Shown: piece after piece, positions 37,438 through 45,992 of the stretch | How the letters are laid out: every line of letters begins with the position of its first letter | Position numbering within the stretch: the stretch's first letter is position 1 | Assembly: GCF_008033115.1 (NCBI RefSeq) | Contig: NZ_CP041203.1 | Span: forward strand, 2,294,001-2,358,000 | Reading direction: 5' to 3' | DNA: 64,000 nucleotides | DNA from: Cellulomonas sp. Y8 | Lineage (GTDB): Bacteria; Actinomycetota; Actinomycetes; Actinomycetales; Cellulomonadaceae | The notes under the pieces: generated by a model | Seen by the model: only the letters and a program-made list of their open reading frames with translations | What the model was told of the DNA's origin: nothing | Database searches by the model: none | Program-made: the position numbers and the translations under genes

Positions 37438-38426
37438 GCACGCAGCGGATGACGTTCGCCAAGGCGATCAACACGGGCCTGCGGGCCGCGCTGGAGCGGG
37501 ACCCGAAGGTCCTGCTCATGGGTGAGGACATCGGCGCCCTCGGCGGCGTGTTCCGGGTGACCGACGGGCTGGCGAAGGACTTCGGCACCGACCGGGTCGT
37601 CGACACCCCGCTCGCGGAGTCCGGCATCGTCGGCACCGCGATCGGCCTCGCGCTGCGCGGCTACCGCCCGGTGTGCGAGATCCAGTTCGACGGGTTCATC
37701 TTCCCGGCGTTCGACCAGATCACGACCCAGCTGTCGAAGATGCACTACCGGTCCCGCGGCCGGCTGAACCTCCCGGTCGTCATCCGGGTGCCGTTCGGCG
37801 GCGGCATCGGCGCGGTCGAGCACCACAGCGAGTCGCCCGAGGTGCTGTTCGCGCACACCGCCGGCCTGCGCGTGGTCAGCCCGTCCGACCCGCAGGACGC
37901 GTACACGATGATCCAGCAGGCGGTCGCCTCGCCGGACCCGGTGATGTTCTTCGAGCCCAAGGGCCGGTACTGGGAGAAGGGCGACGTCGACACCGACGCC
38001 GACCCGCTCGCCGCCGCCTCCGTCCTGGACGGCGCGCGCGTGCTCCGCCCGGGCACCGACGTCACGCTCGTCGCGCACGGCCCGACCGTCGCCACGGCCC
38101 TGCGGGTCGCCGACGCGGCCGCCGCCGAGGGGCGCAGCGTGGAGGTCGTCGACCTGCGCACGATCTCGCCCCTCGACATCACCACGGTCGCCGAGTCGGT
38201 GCGGCGCACCGGCCGGTGCGTCGTCGTGCACGAGGCCCCGGTCCTGTACGGCACCGGCGCCGAGGTCGCGGCGCGGGTCACCGAGGAGTGCTTCTACCAC
38301 CTCGAGGCGCCCGTGCTCCGGGTCGGCGGGTTCCACACCCCGTACCCCGTGGCCAAGCTGGAGCACGAGTACCTGCCCGGGCTCGACCGCGTCCTCGACG
38401 CCGTCGACCGCGTGCTCGCCTCCTGA
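37434..38426 (+). CDS. bkdB: 2-oxoacid dehydrogenase E1 beta subunit
   Basis: This 330-residue protein has the E1 beta (transketolase C) pattern: MTFAKAINTGLRAALERDPK, LMGEDIGALGGVFRVTDGLA, GTAIGLALRGYRPVCEIQFD, FPAFDQITTQLSKMHYRS, RVPFGGGIGAVEHHSESPEV, and the C-terminal VEVVDLRTISPLDITTVAES. GTG 37434 overlaps the E1 alpha stop by 4 nt (GTGA). With E1 alpha it forms the alpha2beta2 decarboxylase that feeds the lipoyl E2. Substrate (branched-chain or pyruvate) is not settled by sequence. Followed by E2 after 78 bp. Confidence 0.92.
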   Translation: MSTQRMTFAKAINTGLRAALERDPKVLLMGEDIGALGGVFRVTDGLAKDFGTDRVVDTPLAESGIVGTAIGLALRGYRPVCEIQFDGFIFPAFDQITTQLSKMHYRSRGRLNLPVVIRVPFGGGIGAVEHHSESPEVLFAHTAGLRVVSPSDPQDAYTMIQQAVASPDPVMFFEPKGRYWEKGDVDTDADPLAAASVLDGARVLRPGTDVTLVAHGPTVATALRVADAAAAEGRSVEVVDLRTISPLDITTVAESVRRTGRCVVVHEAPVLYGTGAEVAARVTEECFYHLEAPVLRVGGFHTPYPVAKLEHEYLPGLDRVLDAVDRVLAS

Positions 38427-38504
38427 CCGCCGGGCGCGCCGCGCCGCCCGCGCGGCCCGCGCCCTCGCCGACAATCGCCCGCACCATCCCGAGGAGCACC
38501 GACC

Positions 38505-40058
38505 GTGCCGTCCTTCCAGCAGTTCCGCCTCCCCGACGCCGGCGAGGGCCTCACCGAGGCCGAGATCGCCGCCTGGCACGTCGCCGTCGGCGACACCGTG
38601 GCGATCAACCAGACGATCGTGGAGATCGAGACGGCGAAGTCGCTGGTCGACCTGCCGAGCCCGTACGCGGGCGTGGTGACGCGGCTGCTGGTCGAGGAGG
38701 GCACGACGGTCGAGGTCGGCACCCCGATCATCGAGATCGACACCGACCCGACCGGGGACGCCCCCGCGGACCTCGCGCCCGGCGCCGGACCCGAGGTGCC
38801 GGTGCACGGGCCGACCTCGGACGCCGACCCGGTGCAGGCGGGGGCCCCGGTGGCGCGGCACGCGTCGGCGCCGGCCGCCGAGGCCGAGGAGCCGGGCGGT
38901 GCGGTGCTGGTCGGCTACGGCACCGCGGCCGCGCCGACCGCGCGCCGGGCCCGGTTCACCTCCGCCGAGGGCGACGTCGACGCGGGCGCGGCCGGCCCGG
39001 ACGCGACCGGCGCGGGTGCCGCCGAGGTCCGGCCCACGACCGCGGGCCCGGGTGCCTCGCGCGGCGCCGCGCCGGCGCCCGCCGCGCCCGCGGCCATGCC
39101 CACCGTCCGGCCGGGAGCCGTGCCGACGGGCGAGCCCGCCGCGGTCTCCGGCCGCCGCGCCCTGGCCAAGCCGCCGGTGCGCAAGCTCGCCCGCGACCTC
39201 GGCGTGGACCTCGACTCCGTCGTGCCGACCGGCCCGGGCGGGATCGTGACCCGCGAGGACGTGCTCGCCCACCAGGCCGCCGCCGAGGCGCGGGTCCTCG
39301 CCACCTACCCCGCCGACGACCAGCCCTGGCTCGCGTCCGGCACGGTGTCGCCCGACGGGCGGCAGACCCGGGTCCCGGTGAAGTCGGTCCGCAAGCGGAC
39401 GGCGGAGGCGATGGTCACCTCCGCGTTCACCGCGCCGCACGTCACGGTGTTCCAGACCGTCGACGTCACCCGCACGATGAAGCTCGTGCAGCGGCTCCGG
39501 CAGGACAAGGAGTTCGCGGACGTCCGGGTCACCCCGCTGCTGATCGCCGCCAAGGCGCTGCTGCTCGCCGTGCGCCGGCACCCGGACGTCAACGCGTCCT
39601 GGGACGAGGCCGCGCAGGAGATCGTCTACAAGCACTACGTGAACCTGGGCATCGCCGCGGCGACCCCGCGCGGGCTCGTCGTGCCGAACATCAAGGACGC
39701 GCACCGGCTCGGGCTGCACGACCTGGCCGAGGGCCTCGCCGCGCTGACCTCCACGGCGCGCGCGGGCAAGGTCACGCCGCGCGACATGTCCGACGGCACC
39801 ATCACCATCACCAACGTGGGCGTGTTCGGCATCGACACCGGCACCCCGATCCTCAACCCGGGCGAGGCCGCGATCCTCGCGTTCGGCGCGATCCGTGAGC
39901 AGCCCTGGGTGCACAAGGGGAAGATCAAGGTCCGGCACGTCACGCAGCTCGCGCTGAGCGTCGACCACCGCCTCGTGGACGGCGCGCTCGGCTCGATGGT
40001 GCTGGCGGACGTCGCGGCGGTCCTCGAGGACCCGGCGCAGGCGCTGGTCTGGGGCTGA
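38505..40058 (+). CDS. bkdC: 2-oxoacid dehydrogenase E2 (dihydrolipoyl acyltransferase)
   Basis: This 517-residue protein has one lipoyl domain (DAGEGLTEAEIAAWHVAVGD; lipoyl Lys45 in EIETAKSLVDLPSP), a very long Ala/Pro/Gly linker (~80-210), a peripheral-subunit-binding domain (KPPVRKLARDLGVDLDSVVP then GPGGIVTREDVLAH), and the acyltransferase core (RKRTAEAMVTSAFTAPHVTV, VTPLLIAAKALLLAVRRHPD, ITITNVGVFGIDTGTPILNP, LALSVDHRLVDGALG with the catalytic His). Start GTG 38505. It transfers acyl groups to CoA. No E3 (dihydrolipoamide dehydrogenase) gene is nearby, so a general E3 must be used. Confidence 0.92.
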   Translation: MPSFQQFRLPDAGEGLTEAEIAAWHVAVGDTVAINQTIVEIETAKSLVDLPSPYAGVVTRLLVEEGTTVEVGTPIIEIDTDPTGDAPADLAPGAGPEVPVHGPTSDADPVQAGAPVARHASAPAAEAEEPGGAVLVGYGTAAAPTARRARFTSAEGDVDAGAAGPDATGAGAAEVRPTTAGPGASRGAAPAPAAPAAMPTVRPGAVPTGEPAAVSGRRALAKPPVRKLARDLGVDLDSVVPTGPGGIVTREDVLAHQAAAEARVLATYPADDQPWLASGTVSPDGRQTRVPVKSVRKRTAEAMVTSAFTAPHVTVFQTVDVTRTMKLVQRLRQDKEFADVRVTPLLIAAKALLLAVRRHPDVNASWDEAAQEIVYKHYVNLGIAAATPRGLVVPNIKDAHRLGLHDLAEGLAALTSTARAGKVTPRDMSDGTITITNVGVFGIDTGTPILNPGEAAILAFGAIREQPWVHKGKIKVRHVTQLALSVDHRLVDGALGSMVLADVAAVLEDPAQALVWG

Positions 40059-40075
40059 GCGGCCGCGAAGCCCGC

Positions 40076-40190
40076 GCCGAGCGCGGTGGCTCGCGCCGAG
40101 CGCGGTAGTCCGAGCCGAGCGCGGTGGCTCCAGCTGCCGCGCTCGGCTCGACCTGCCGCACTCGGCGGGCGGGCGCCACACTCGCCGGGC
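40076..40190. repeat. 19-bp direct-then-inverted repeat cassette
   Basis: GCCGAGCGCGGT occurs at 40076, 40095 and 40114 (period 19). Inverted, diverged copies follow at 40136 and 40155 (period 19), with a weaker third at 40175. The cassette lies between the convergent E2 gene and the oxidoreductase gene and could fold in several alternative registers. Confidence 0.7.
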
Positions 40191-40210
40191 GCGCCGCGCC
40201 CGCCGGCAGC

Positions 40211-40687
40211 TCAGCCGTCCAGGCGCTCGGCCACCTCGGCCGGGAACCCGCCCGTCGCGACCGGGCCCCAGCGGGTCGGCGTGACCCGGATCAGGCTCTT
40301 GCCCTGCACCCGCATGGCGGCGCGGTACTCGTCCCAGTCGGGGTGCTCGCCGGCGATGCACCGGTAGTAGTCGACCAGCGCGTCCTCGGCCTCGGGCATG
40401 TGCAGCACCTCGGCGTCGCCGTCGACCTGCACCCAGGCGTCGTCCCAGTCGTCCGAGAGCACGAGCACGGACACGCGCGGGTCGCGCTCGGCGTTCACCG
40501 TCTTGGCGCGGCCGGGGTAGGTCGAGATGACGATGCGGCCCTGGTCGTCGACGCCGCCGCTCACCGGGGAGATCTGCGGGCGGCCGTCGCGCCGCGACGT
40601 GGCGAGCAGCAGGTGGTGCCGGGTGCGGACGAAGTCCAGCAGCTCGGGCAGGTCGACGGTCGTGTTCGTCGCGACGGAGCGGGCCAT
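40211..40687 (-). CDS. PPOX-class F420-dependent oxidoreductase-like protein
   Basis: This 158-residue split-barrel flavin/deazaflavin-binding protein resembles the Rv1155-type family: HHLLLATSRRDGRPQISPVS, GGVDDQGRIVISTYPGRAKT, VNAERDPRVSVLVLSDDW and WVQVDGDAEVLHMPEAEDAL. The family name reflects pyridoxamine phosphate oxidase fold; most actinobacterial members bind F420, some FMN or biliverdin. ATG 40687. No genes for F420 synthesis lie in the window. It would be a cytosolic dimer. The reaction is unknown. Confidence 0.87.
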   Translation of the reverse strand: MARSVATNTTVDLPELLDFVRTRHHLLLATSRRDGRPQISPVSGGVDDQGRIVISTYPGRAKTVNAERDPRVSVLVLSDDWDDAWVQVDGDAEVLHMPEAEDALVDYYRCIAGEHPDWDEYRAAMRVQGKSLIRVTPTRWGPVATGGFPAEVAERLDG

Positions 40688-40761
40688 GCCCCGACCCTAG
40701 GCCGCGACCGGGCGGGCCGCCGGTCCGGCGTCGTGGTTCCGGCGTCGTCGGTCCCGCGTCG

Positions 40762-41688
40762 TCAGTCCGACGTCGGCACGTACGCGCCGTCGTGCTCGGC
40801 GCGGCTGCCGCCGGTGGCCTGGTCCTGCCACGCGTCGCCGGGCTGCTCGTCGTCCGTGCCCTGCTCCGGCCGGTCACCGCCGAGCGCGACGAGGAGCGCG
40901 CGCAGCGCCGGCCCCTCGTCGCCGCCGCGCGCCCGCCACGGCCCCAGCTCGCCGAACACGACGGCCCACGGGAGCAGCGGCCCGAGGTCGGCGGGCTCGT
41001 CGAGGTCGGCGAACCGCAGCCAGTCCTTGAGGCCGCGCAGGTCGTCGCGGAGGGCCGCGCCGGCGGCGGTCAGCGGCCGGACCACCTCGCGCCGCCGCCC
41101 GAGCAGCGCCGGGAACGCCAGCGAGATCACCACGAACCAGGCGCGGGGGTCCTGCACCGCCATCGCGGCGGCGACGACGGCGAGCGCCACGAGCGCCAGC
41201 CGCAGCGGCACCCGCTCGGGGCGCCGCGCCGGGCGGTACCGCAGGCCGAGGTCGAGCACGAGCGCGTTGACCGCGGCCTGCACCTCCCGCACCCGGCCCG
41301 CGAGCTCGACGTCGTCGGCCCGCAGGTGCGCGCGACTGCCGATGCGGGGCTCGGTGCCGACGAGCGCGGCGACGAACGCGTGCTCGACCGGGTCCAGCGC
41401 GCGCGGGTCGACCACCTCGACGCGCGCGGGGTCGGCGGGGTCGAGCCGGAGAGCGCCCCGGCGCACGAGCTCGGCGACCTGCGCGGTGGCGCTGCGCCGA
41501 CGCCACCGGAGCACGTGCGCGCCGACGAGCACGCTCACCCCGGCGGGCGGGACGGGCTGCCGGGGCGGCCAGGTCGGGCGGCTCGGGTCGACGGGCGGCT
41601 GCTCCCGGACGATGCGGACGACCTCGATCGCGAAGCCCACGGCGAGGACGACCAGCGCGGGGCCGAGCATGTCGGGCGACGGTTCCAT
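40762..41688 (-). CDS. DUF2207-like C-terminal domain membrane protein
   Basis: This 308-residue protein starts with one membrane helix (MLGPALVVLAVGFAIEVVRI) and has a central pair of helices (RLALVALAVVAAAMAVQDPR, FVVISLAFPALLG). A soluble region has winged-helix-like AQVAELVRRGALRLDP, and after the helices comes LTAAGAALRDDLRGLKDWLR then LLPWAVVFGELGPWRARGG, the pattern of the DUF2207 C-terminal part. The extracellular N-terminal domain usual for DUF2207 is missing, so this is a short form. Function unknown. It runs in the same direction as the Nudix and RadC genes 79 bp upstream. Confidence 0.7.
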   Translation of the reverse strand: MEPSPDMLGPALVVLAVGFAIEVVRIVREQPPVDPSRPTWPPRQPVPPAGVSVLVGAHVLRWRRRSATAQVAELVRRGALRLDPADPARVEVVDPRALDPVEHAFVAALVGTEPRIGSRAHLRADDVELAGRVREVQAAVNALVLDLGLRYRPARRPERVPLRLALVALAVVAAAMAVQDPRAWFVVISLAFPALLGRRREVVRPLTAAGAALRDDLRGLKDWLRFADLDEPADLGPLLPWAVVFGELGPWRARGGDEGPALRALLVALGGDRPEQGTDDEQPGDAWQDQATGGSRAEHDGAYVPTSD

Positions 41689-41767
41689 CGGTCGCAGCCG
41701 ATCACGTCCGGGTGAACGCGGGGTGTCGGCGTGACGGCGTCCTGGCCGGCTCGGCCGGCCGTGGTCG

Positions 41768-42184
41768 CTACGCCGCCGTTCCCGCCTCGCGCAGCAGGTC
41801 GACGGTGAGCGGCGCGAGCGGCAGCAGCGCGGCCTCGGCCGGCGTCACCCACACCGCCTCGGCGATCTCCGCGGCCGGGACCGCGCCGGTCACCCCGTCC
41901 ACGGCGAACACGTGCGCCTCGAGGTGGTGGCCGGGCTCGTTCGCGGCGGGGGCGTCCCGGCGGCCGAGGTCCCGGACCCGTGCCGGGTCCACGACGACGG
42001 CGAGCTCCTCGCCGATCTCCCGGACCACCGCGGCGCGCGGGTCCTCGCCGGGCTCGATCTTGCCGCCCGCCTGCATGTAGGCGGCGGTGTCCCGCTTGCG
42101 GACGAGGAGCCACCGGCCCGCGTCGTCGACGATGACCGCCGCGGCGATCCGGAGGACGGGGTGGGCGTCGGTCACGGCACTCAT
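41768..42184 (-). CDS. Nudix hydrolase
   Basis: This 138-residue protein carries the Nudix box GKIEPGEDPRAAVVREIGEELAV in split form: GKIEPGEDPRAAVV then REIGEELAV, matching GX5EX7REUXEEXGU, preceded by AYMQ. The start is ATG 42184, whose ATGA overlaps the radC stop. It hydrolyses a nucleoside diphosphate linked to another moiety; by size and motif it may be a housecleaning or mutator-type pyrophosphatase. Coupling to radC suggests a genome-maintenance role, inferred from neighbourhood only. Confidence 0.9.
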   Translation of the reverse strand: MSAVTDAHPVLRIAAAVIVDDAGRWLLVRKRDTAAYMQAGGKIEPGEDPRAAVVREIGEELAVVVDPARVRDLGRRDAPAANEPGHHLEAHVFAVDGVTGAVPAAEIAEAVWVTPAEAALLPLAPLTVDLLREAGTAA

Positions 42185-42870
42185 CCTGCCCCCGGCGCGG
42201 GGGTGGCCGCCGCCGACGTCCACACGTCGCCGCGCAGGACGAGGCTGTCGAGCACCCGGACGCCGCAGTGCGCGGCGGCCTCGGCGAGCGCGGCGAATGC
42301 CCGGCCGTCGGCGGGGTGCGGGTCCGGGTCCTCCGGGTCGTGCCGGTGCGCGAGCGCGAGCGTGACCCCGCCGCGGCGCAGGGTCTCGGCCAGCACCTCG
42401 CGCACCGCGAACGGCTCGTCGTGCGCGGACGCCCCGGGCACGACGACGGCGCCGAGCAGCCGTGCGGCCCGGTCGCCGGCGACCGCCACCACCCGGCCGT
42501 CCGCCGGCCCGGCGAGCAGCGGGGCCGCGAGCCGGGCGACGTCGGCCGGGGTGCGGACCGTCGCCCGCCGGTCGGTCGACGTCCCGAACCGGCGGGCCAG
42601 CGCGAGGGCGGCGACCACGCGCGTGGCCTTGGCGGGGCCGACGCCGGGGGAACGCAGCAGCGCGGGCGGGTCCGCGTGCGCGAGACCGGCCAGCCCGCCG
42701 TGCGCGACCAGCAGGTCGCGGGCGGTGTCGAGGGCGCTGGCTCCGCGCCGCCCCGAGCCGAGCAGCAGCGCGACCAGCTCGACGTCCGACAGCGCGTCGG
42801 CGCCCAGGCGCAGCATCCGCTCCCGGGGGCGCTGGTCCGGGTCGAGGTCGGCGAGCATCGGGGTCCGCAT
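42181..42870 (-). CDS. radC: RadC family protein (JAB/MPN-like domain)
   Basis: The 229-residue protein has RadC layout: an N-terminal HhH part (RERMLRLGADALSDVELVAL, LLRSPGVGPAKATRVVAALA) and a C-terminal MPN-like domain. The usual metal motif HNHPSGDPxPSxxD reads HRHDPEDPDPHPAD: both His and the final Asp remain, but the Ser/Gly positions differ. The function of RadC is uncertain in general. ATG 42870 has TAGGGT 7 nt upstream, suggesting a leaderless start; ATG 42858 is an alternative. It is coupled to the Nudix gene (4-nt overlap) and divergent from copC. Confidence 0.85.
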   Translation of the reverse strand: MRTPMLADLDPDQRPRERMLRLGADALSDVELVALLLGSGRRGASALDTARDLLVAHGGLAGLAHADPPALLRSPGVGPAKATRVVAALALARRFGTSTDRRATVRTPADVARLAAPLLAGPADGRVVAVAGDRAARLLGAVVVPGASAHDEPFAVREVLAETLRRGGVTLALAHRHDPEDPDPHPADGRAFAALAEAAAHCGVRVLDSLVLRGDVWTSAAATPAPGAG

Positions 42871-42877
42871 CTCCTCG

Positions 42878-42883
42878 ACCCTA
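42878..42883 (-). promoter_or_regulatory. Candidate -10 element of radC
   Basis: On the minus strand TAGGGT lies 7 nt before the ATG at 42870, fitting TANNNT and a leaderless start. Confidence 0.4.
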
Positions 42884-42958
42884 GGGGCGGCGCCTCCGCG
42901 GCGGTCGGAGTTGTCCACAGGCCCGGCCCGTGCCCGGCCGCGCCCTCCGGTGCGCCGG

Positions 42959-43033
42959 CCGACCGGCCTCCGGATTCCGGTGCGCCCACCCCCGATCGGC
43001 GTGGGCGGCGCCGGGAACCGGAGGCGGGGTCGG
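42959..43033. repeat. Long imperfect hairpin between radC and copC
   Basis: Left arm 42959-42989 and right arm 43001-43033 are near-perfect inverted copies around an 11-nt loop (matching blocks CCGACC, GCCTCCGG and CCCAC). It lies in the divergent gap, upstream of both genes, so it is not an obvious terminator. A perfect DnaA-box 9-mer TTGTCCACA lies nearby at 42911-42919. Confidence 0.6.
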
Positions 43034-43092
43034 CCGGGTGATCCGCGCCACCCGTGGCGCACCGGGCGGCCCGTGCGGGTGATGATGGAGCC

Positions 43093-43875
43093 GTGATCCC
43101 CTCCGAGCGCCCGACCCCCGCCCTCGCCCGCCCCGTCCGCGACGGCGCCCGCGCCCGCGTGGCCGCCGCGCCGGCCCCGGCGCCCCGCGCGCTCGCCGCC
43201 GTCGCCGCGCTGCTGCTGGCGCTCGCGGCCGTGCTGCTGACCGCGGGCCGCGCCGACGCGCACAACGCGCTGCTGGGCACCGACCCGGCCGACGGGTCGA
43301 CCGTGGACGCCCCGCCCGCGCGCATCACGCTGACGTTCGACCAGCCGGCGCAGTCGCTCGGCACCGAGATCGTCGTGCTCGGGCCGGACGGCGGCACCGT
43401 GAGCGAGGGGACCGCCGAGCTCGTGGACAACACGGTCTCCCAGGCGCTCGCCGCCGACCTGCCCGCCGGCGCCTACTCCGTCGAGTGGCGGGTCACCTCG
43501 GCCGACGGCCACCCGCTGTCCGGCACGCTGGCGTTCACCGCGACGTCCGGGGCCGCGGCCGCGGCCCCGGCGGCGCCCGAGACGATCGAGCCGACCGCCG
43601 AGCCGACGACGTCGACCCCGGCCGAGGAGCCGGCGCCCGAGGCCACGGTCTCGGCGACGCTCGCGCCGCAGCAGGAGCTCGCCGAGGACGAGGACGCCGG
43701 GGTGGCGGCCGGCGTGGTCGCCGCGATCGTCGTGGCCGTGCTGGCCGCGGGCGCGGTCGCCGTGTTCGTGGTGCGCGAGCGCCGCCGGTCGCACGGCACC
43801 GGGTCGCCGGGCGACACCGACGGCACCGACGGCCCGACCGGCACCACCGGCGGGGACGGCCGGGCGGAGGGCTGA
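43093..43875 (+). CDS. copC: CopC-like copper resistance/uptake protein with C-terminal membrane anchor
   Basis: This 260-residue exported protein has a signal peptide with hydrophobic core ALAAVAALLLALAAVLLTAG and cleavage after ADA, which leaves His at the mature N-terminus (HNALLGTDPADGS), the copper ligand of CopC. The CopC beta-sandwich follows (ARITLTFDQPAQSLGTEIVV, SVEWRVTSADGHPLSGTLAF). A Pro/Glu/Thr-rich linker leads to a helix GVVAAIVVAVLAAGAVAVFV and a short cytoplasmic tail. GTG 43093 is placed after GGAG. It is followed by the CopD-CtaG gene with a one-base stop/start overlap (TGATG), so both probably act in copper handling. Confidence 0.9.
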   Translation: MIPSERPTPALARPVRDGARARVAAAPAPAPRALAAVAALLLALAAVLLTAGRADAHNALLGTDPADGSTVDAPPARITLTFDQPAQSLGTEIVVLGPDGGTVSEGTAELVDNTVSQALAADLPAGAYSVEWRVTSADGHPLSGTLAFTATSGAAAAAPAAPETIEPTAEPTTSTPAEEPAPEATVSATLAPQQELAEDEDAGVAAGVVAAIVVAVLAAGAVAVFVVRERRRSHGTGSPGDTDGTDGPTGTTGGDGRAEG

Positions 43876-45980
43876 TGGCCCCCGGCGTCGCCGCACCCGC
43901 CGGTCCGCGCCCGGCCCGCAGCCCCCGCACCGCGGACGGCGGTCAGCGGCGCCAGGCCGACTGGCTGCGCATCGCCGCGCTCGCCGTCGCCGCCGTGGCC
44001 GCGGTCGTCGCGGGCATCGCGTTCACGGGCGCGGCAGCGCCGACCGCCCTGCGCGACCCCGGTGCCCTCGTGCGCTGGGGCCTGCCGATCGCGTCGACCG
44101 GAGCCGAGCTCGCCGCGTCCGCGACCCTCGGCGGCCTCGTGCTGCTGGCGACCGTCCTGGTCCGGCGGGACGAGGCGATCGTGCGCGCGGCGTCCGGGAT
44201 CACGGCCGTGGCGGCGGCGGTGTGGACGCTCACCGCCGTCGTCGAGCTCGTCCTCACCTACGCGAACGTCGCCGGCCTGTCGCCCACCGACCCCGCGTTC
44301 GGCGGCGAGCTCGGCCAGTTCGTGACTCAGTTCGAGCTCGGCCGCGTCCTGCTGACGGTCGCGGTGGTCGCGGCGGTCGTCACGGCGCTCGCCCTCATGA
44401 CGACGTCCCCGCTCGGCGCCGCGTGGACGGCCCTGCTCGTCGTCGTCGCCCTGTGGCAGTCGGCCCAGACCGGGCACGCCGCGGGCGCCGCGAGCCACGA
44501 CCTCGCCACGTCGTCGATGTTCCTGCACCTCGTCGGCGCCGCCCTGTGGATCGGGACGCTGCTCGCGCTGTCCCCGCTGGCGCACCGGCTCGGCGCCGAC
44601 CTCGCGCCCGCCGTCGCCCGGTTCTCCGTCATCGCCGCGTGGTGCTTCGTCGCCGTCGCGGTGTCGGGGGCGGTCAACTCCGTCATCCGCCTCGGCTCGT
44701 GGTCGGACTGGACGACCCGGTACGGCGTGCTGCTGCTGGTCAAGATCGCGCTGTTCGGCGTCCTCGGCCTGCTCGGCCTGGCGCACCGGCGCCGCGTGGT
44801 CGGCCGGCTGGCCGGCGATGCGCGCGCCCCCGCCACGTGGCTGTTCTGGCGGCTGGTCCTGGTCGAGCTCACGGTCATGGGCGCCGTCTCGGGCGTCGCC
44901 GTCGCGCTGGGCTCGTCGCCGCCGCCCGTGCCGGACGACCCGATCACCGACCCGACCCCGGCCGAGATCGTCACCGGCCACCTGCTGCCGCCCGAGCCGA
45001 CCACGCTGTCCTGGATCACGCAGTGGCGCTGGGACGTGCTGCTCGCGTCCGCGGCCGTCGCCGGGATCGTCGTCTACCTGCGCTGGGTGCTCCGGCTGCG
45101 CCGCCGCGGCGACGCCTGGCCGTGGGCCCGCACCGCGTCCTGGGTCGCCGGGATGGTGCTGTTCTTCTGGACCACCTCCGGCGGGCCGGCGATGTACGGG
45201 CACGTGCTGTTCAGCGCGCACATGGTCGAGCACATGATCCTGGCGATGGTGATCCCGGTGCTGCTCGCGCTGTCCGCGCCGGTGACCCTGGCGCTGCGCG
45301 CGCTGCCGTCCCGGGGCGGCCGCGCCGGCGCCGGGCGCGGTTCCCCGGACGCCTCGCGCGGGCCGCGGGAGTGGCTGCTGGGCCTGGTGCACAGCCGCTG
45401 GGGCCGGTTCCTCGCGAACCCGGTCGTCGCCGCGGTGAACTTCGCCGGGTCGATGATCGTCTTCTACTACACCGACGTGTTCCGCTGGGCGCTGACCTCC
45501 GAGGTCGGGCACTACGCGATGGTGGTGCACTTCTCGCTCGCCGGGTACCTGTTCGTCAACGCCCTGGTCGGCATCGACCCCGGCCCGAACCGCCCGCCGT
45601 ACCCGCAGCGGCTGCTGCTGCTGTTCGCGACGATGGCGTTCCACGCGTTCTTCGGCGTCGCCCTCACCACCGGCGACGTGCTGCTGGTGCCGGACTGGTT
45701 CGGCCTGCTCGGCCGCGAGTGGGGGCCGTCGGCGATCGTCGACCAGCAGCGCGGCGGCGGCGTGGCCTGGGGCATCGGCGAGCTGCCGACCCTGGCCCTC
45801 GCGATCGCCGTGGCGTTCGCCTGGGCGCGGGACGACGAGCGCACCGCGAAGCGCCGGGACCGCAAGGTCGCGCGCGACGGCGACACGGAGATGGACGAGT
45901 ACAACGCGATGCTCGCGCGGCTGGCGGAGCGGGACGAGGGCGGGGCGCCGAGTTCCCGTGAGGTGCCCCGGGAGCCGTGA
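43875..45980 (+). CDS. CopD-CtaG fusion copper/cytochrome oxidase assembly membrane protein
   Basis: This 701-residue polytopic protein has a CopD-type domain in the first ~350 residues (many helices; GHAAGAASHDLATSSMFLHL and LHLVGAALWIGTLLALSPLA have typical His residues) and a CtaG (caa3_CtaG) domain in the rest (FSAHMVEHMILAMVIPVLLA, HFSLAGYLFVNALVGIDPGP, HAFFGVALTTGDVLLVPDWF). It would carry copper across the membrane and assist oxidase assembly. It starts at ATG 43875, overlapping the copC stop by one base. The fused arrangement is common in actinobacteria. Membrane location is clear; the exact transport direction is not. Confidence 0.88.
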   Translation: MAPGVAAPAGPRPARSPRTADGGQRRQADWLRIAALAVAAVAAVVAGIAFTGAAAPTALRDPGALVRWGLPIASTGAELAASATLGGLVLLATVLVRRDEAIVRAASGITAVAAAVWTLTAVVELVLTYANVAGLSPTDPAFGGELGQFVTQFELGRVLLTVAVVAAVVTALALMTTSPLGAAWTALLVVVALWQSAQTGHAAGAASHDLATSSMFLHLVGAALWIGTLLALSPLAHRLGADLAPAVARFSVIAAWCFVAVAVSGAVNSVIRLGSWSDWTTRYGVLLLVKIALFGVLGLLGLAHRRRVVGRLAGDARAPATWLFWRLVLVELTVMGAVSGVAVALGSSPPPVPDDPITDPTPAEIVTGHLLPPEPTTLSWITQWRWDVLLASAAVAGIVVYLRWVLRLRRRGDAWPWARTASWVAGMVLFFWTTSGGPAMYGHVLFSAHMVEHMILAMVIPVLLALSAPVTLALRALPSRGGRAGAGRGSPDASRGPREWLLGLVHSRWGRFLANPVVAAVNFAGSMIVFYYTDVFRWALTSEVGHYAMVVHFSLAGYLFVNALVGIDPGPNRPPYPQRLLLLFATMAFHAFFGVALTTGDVLLVPDWFGLLGREWGPSAIVDQQRGGGVAWGIGELPTLALAIAVAFAWARDDERTAKRRDRKVARDGDTEMDEYNAMLARLAERDEGGAPSSREVPREP

Positions 45981-45992
45981 TAGGACGGCGGG

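Noticed and set aside
36306..38426. A 706-residue fusion of E1 alpha and E1 beta
   Set aside because: The middle part is out-of-frame Arg-rich sequence, while the true E1 alpha C-terminus is found in another frame. It is the effect of a one-base shift, not a fusion.
40720..40775. Short ~15-bp imperfect repeats around the end of the DUF2207-like gene
   Set aside because: The units are too diverged and composition-driven (GTC/GTCG-rich) to claim as a functional repeat.
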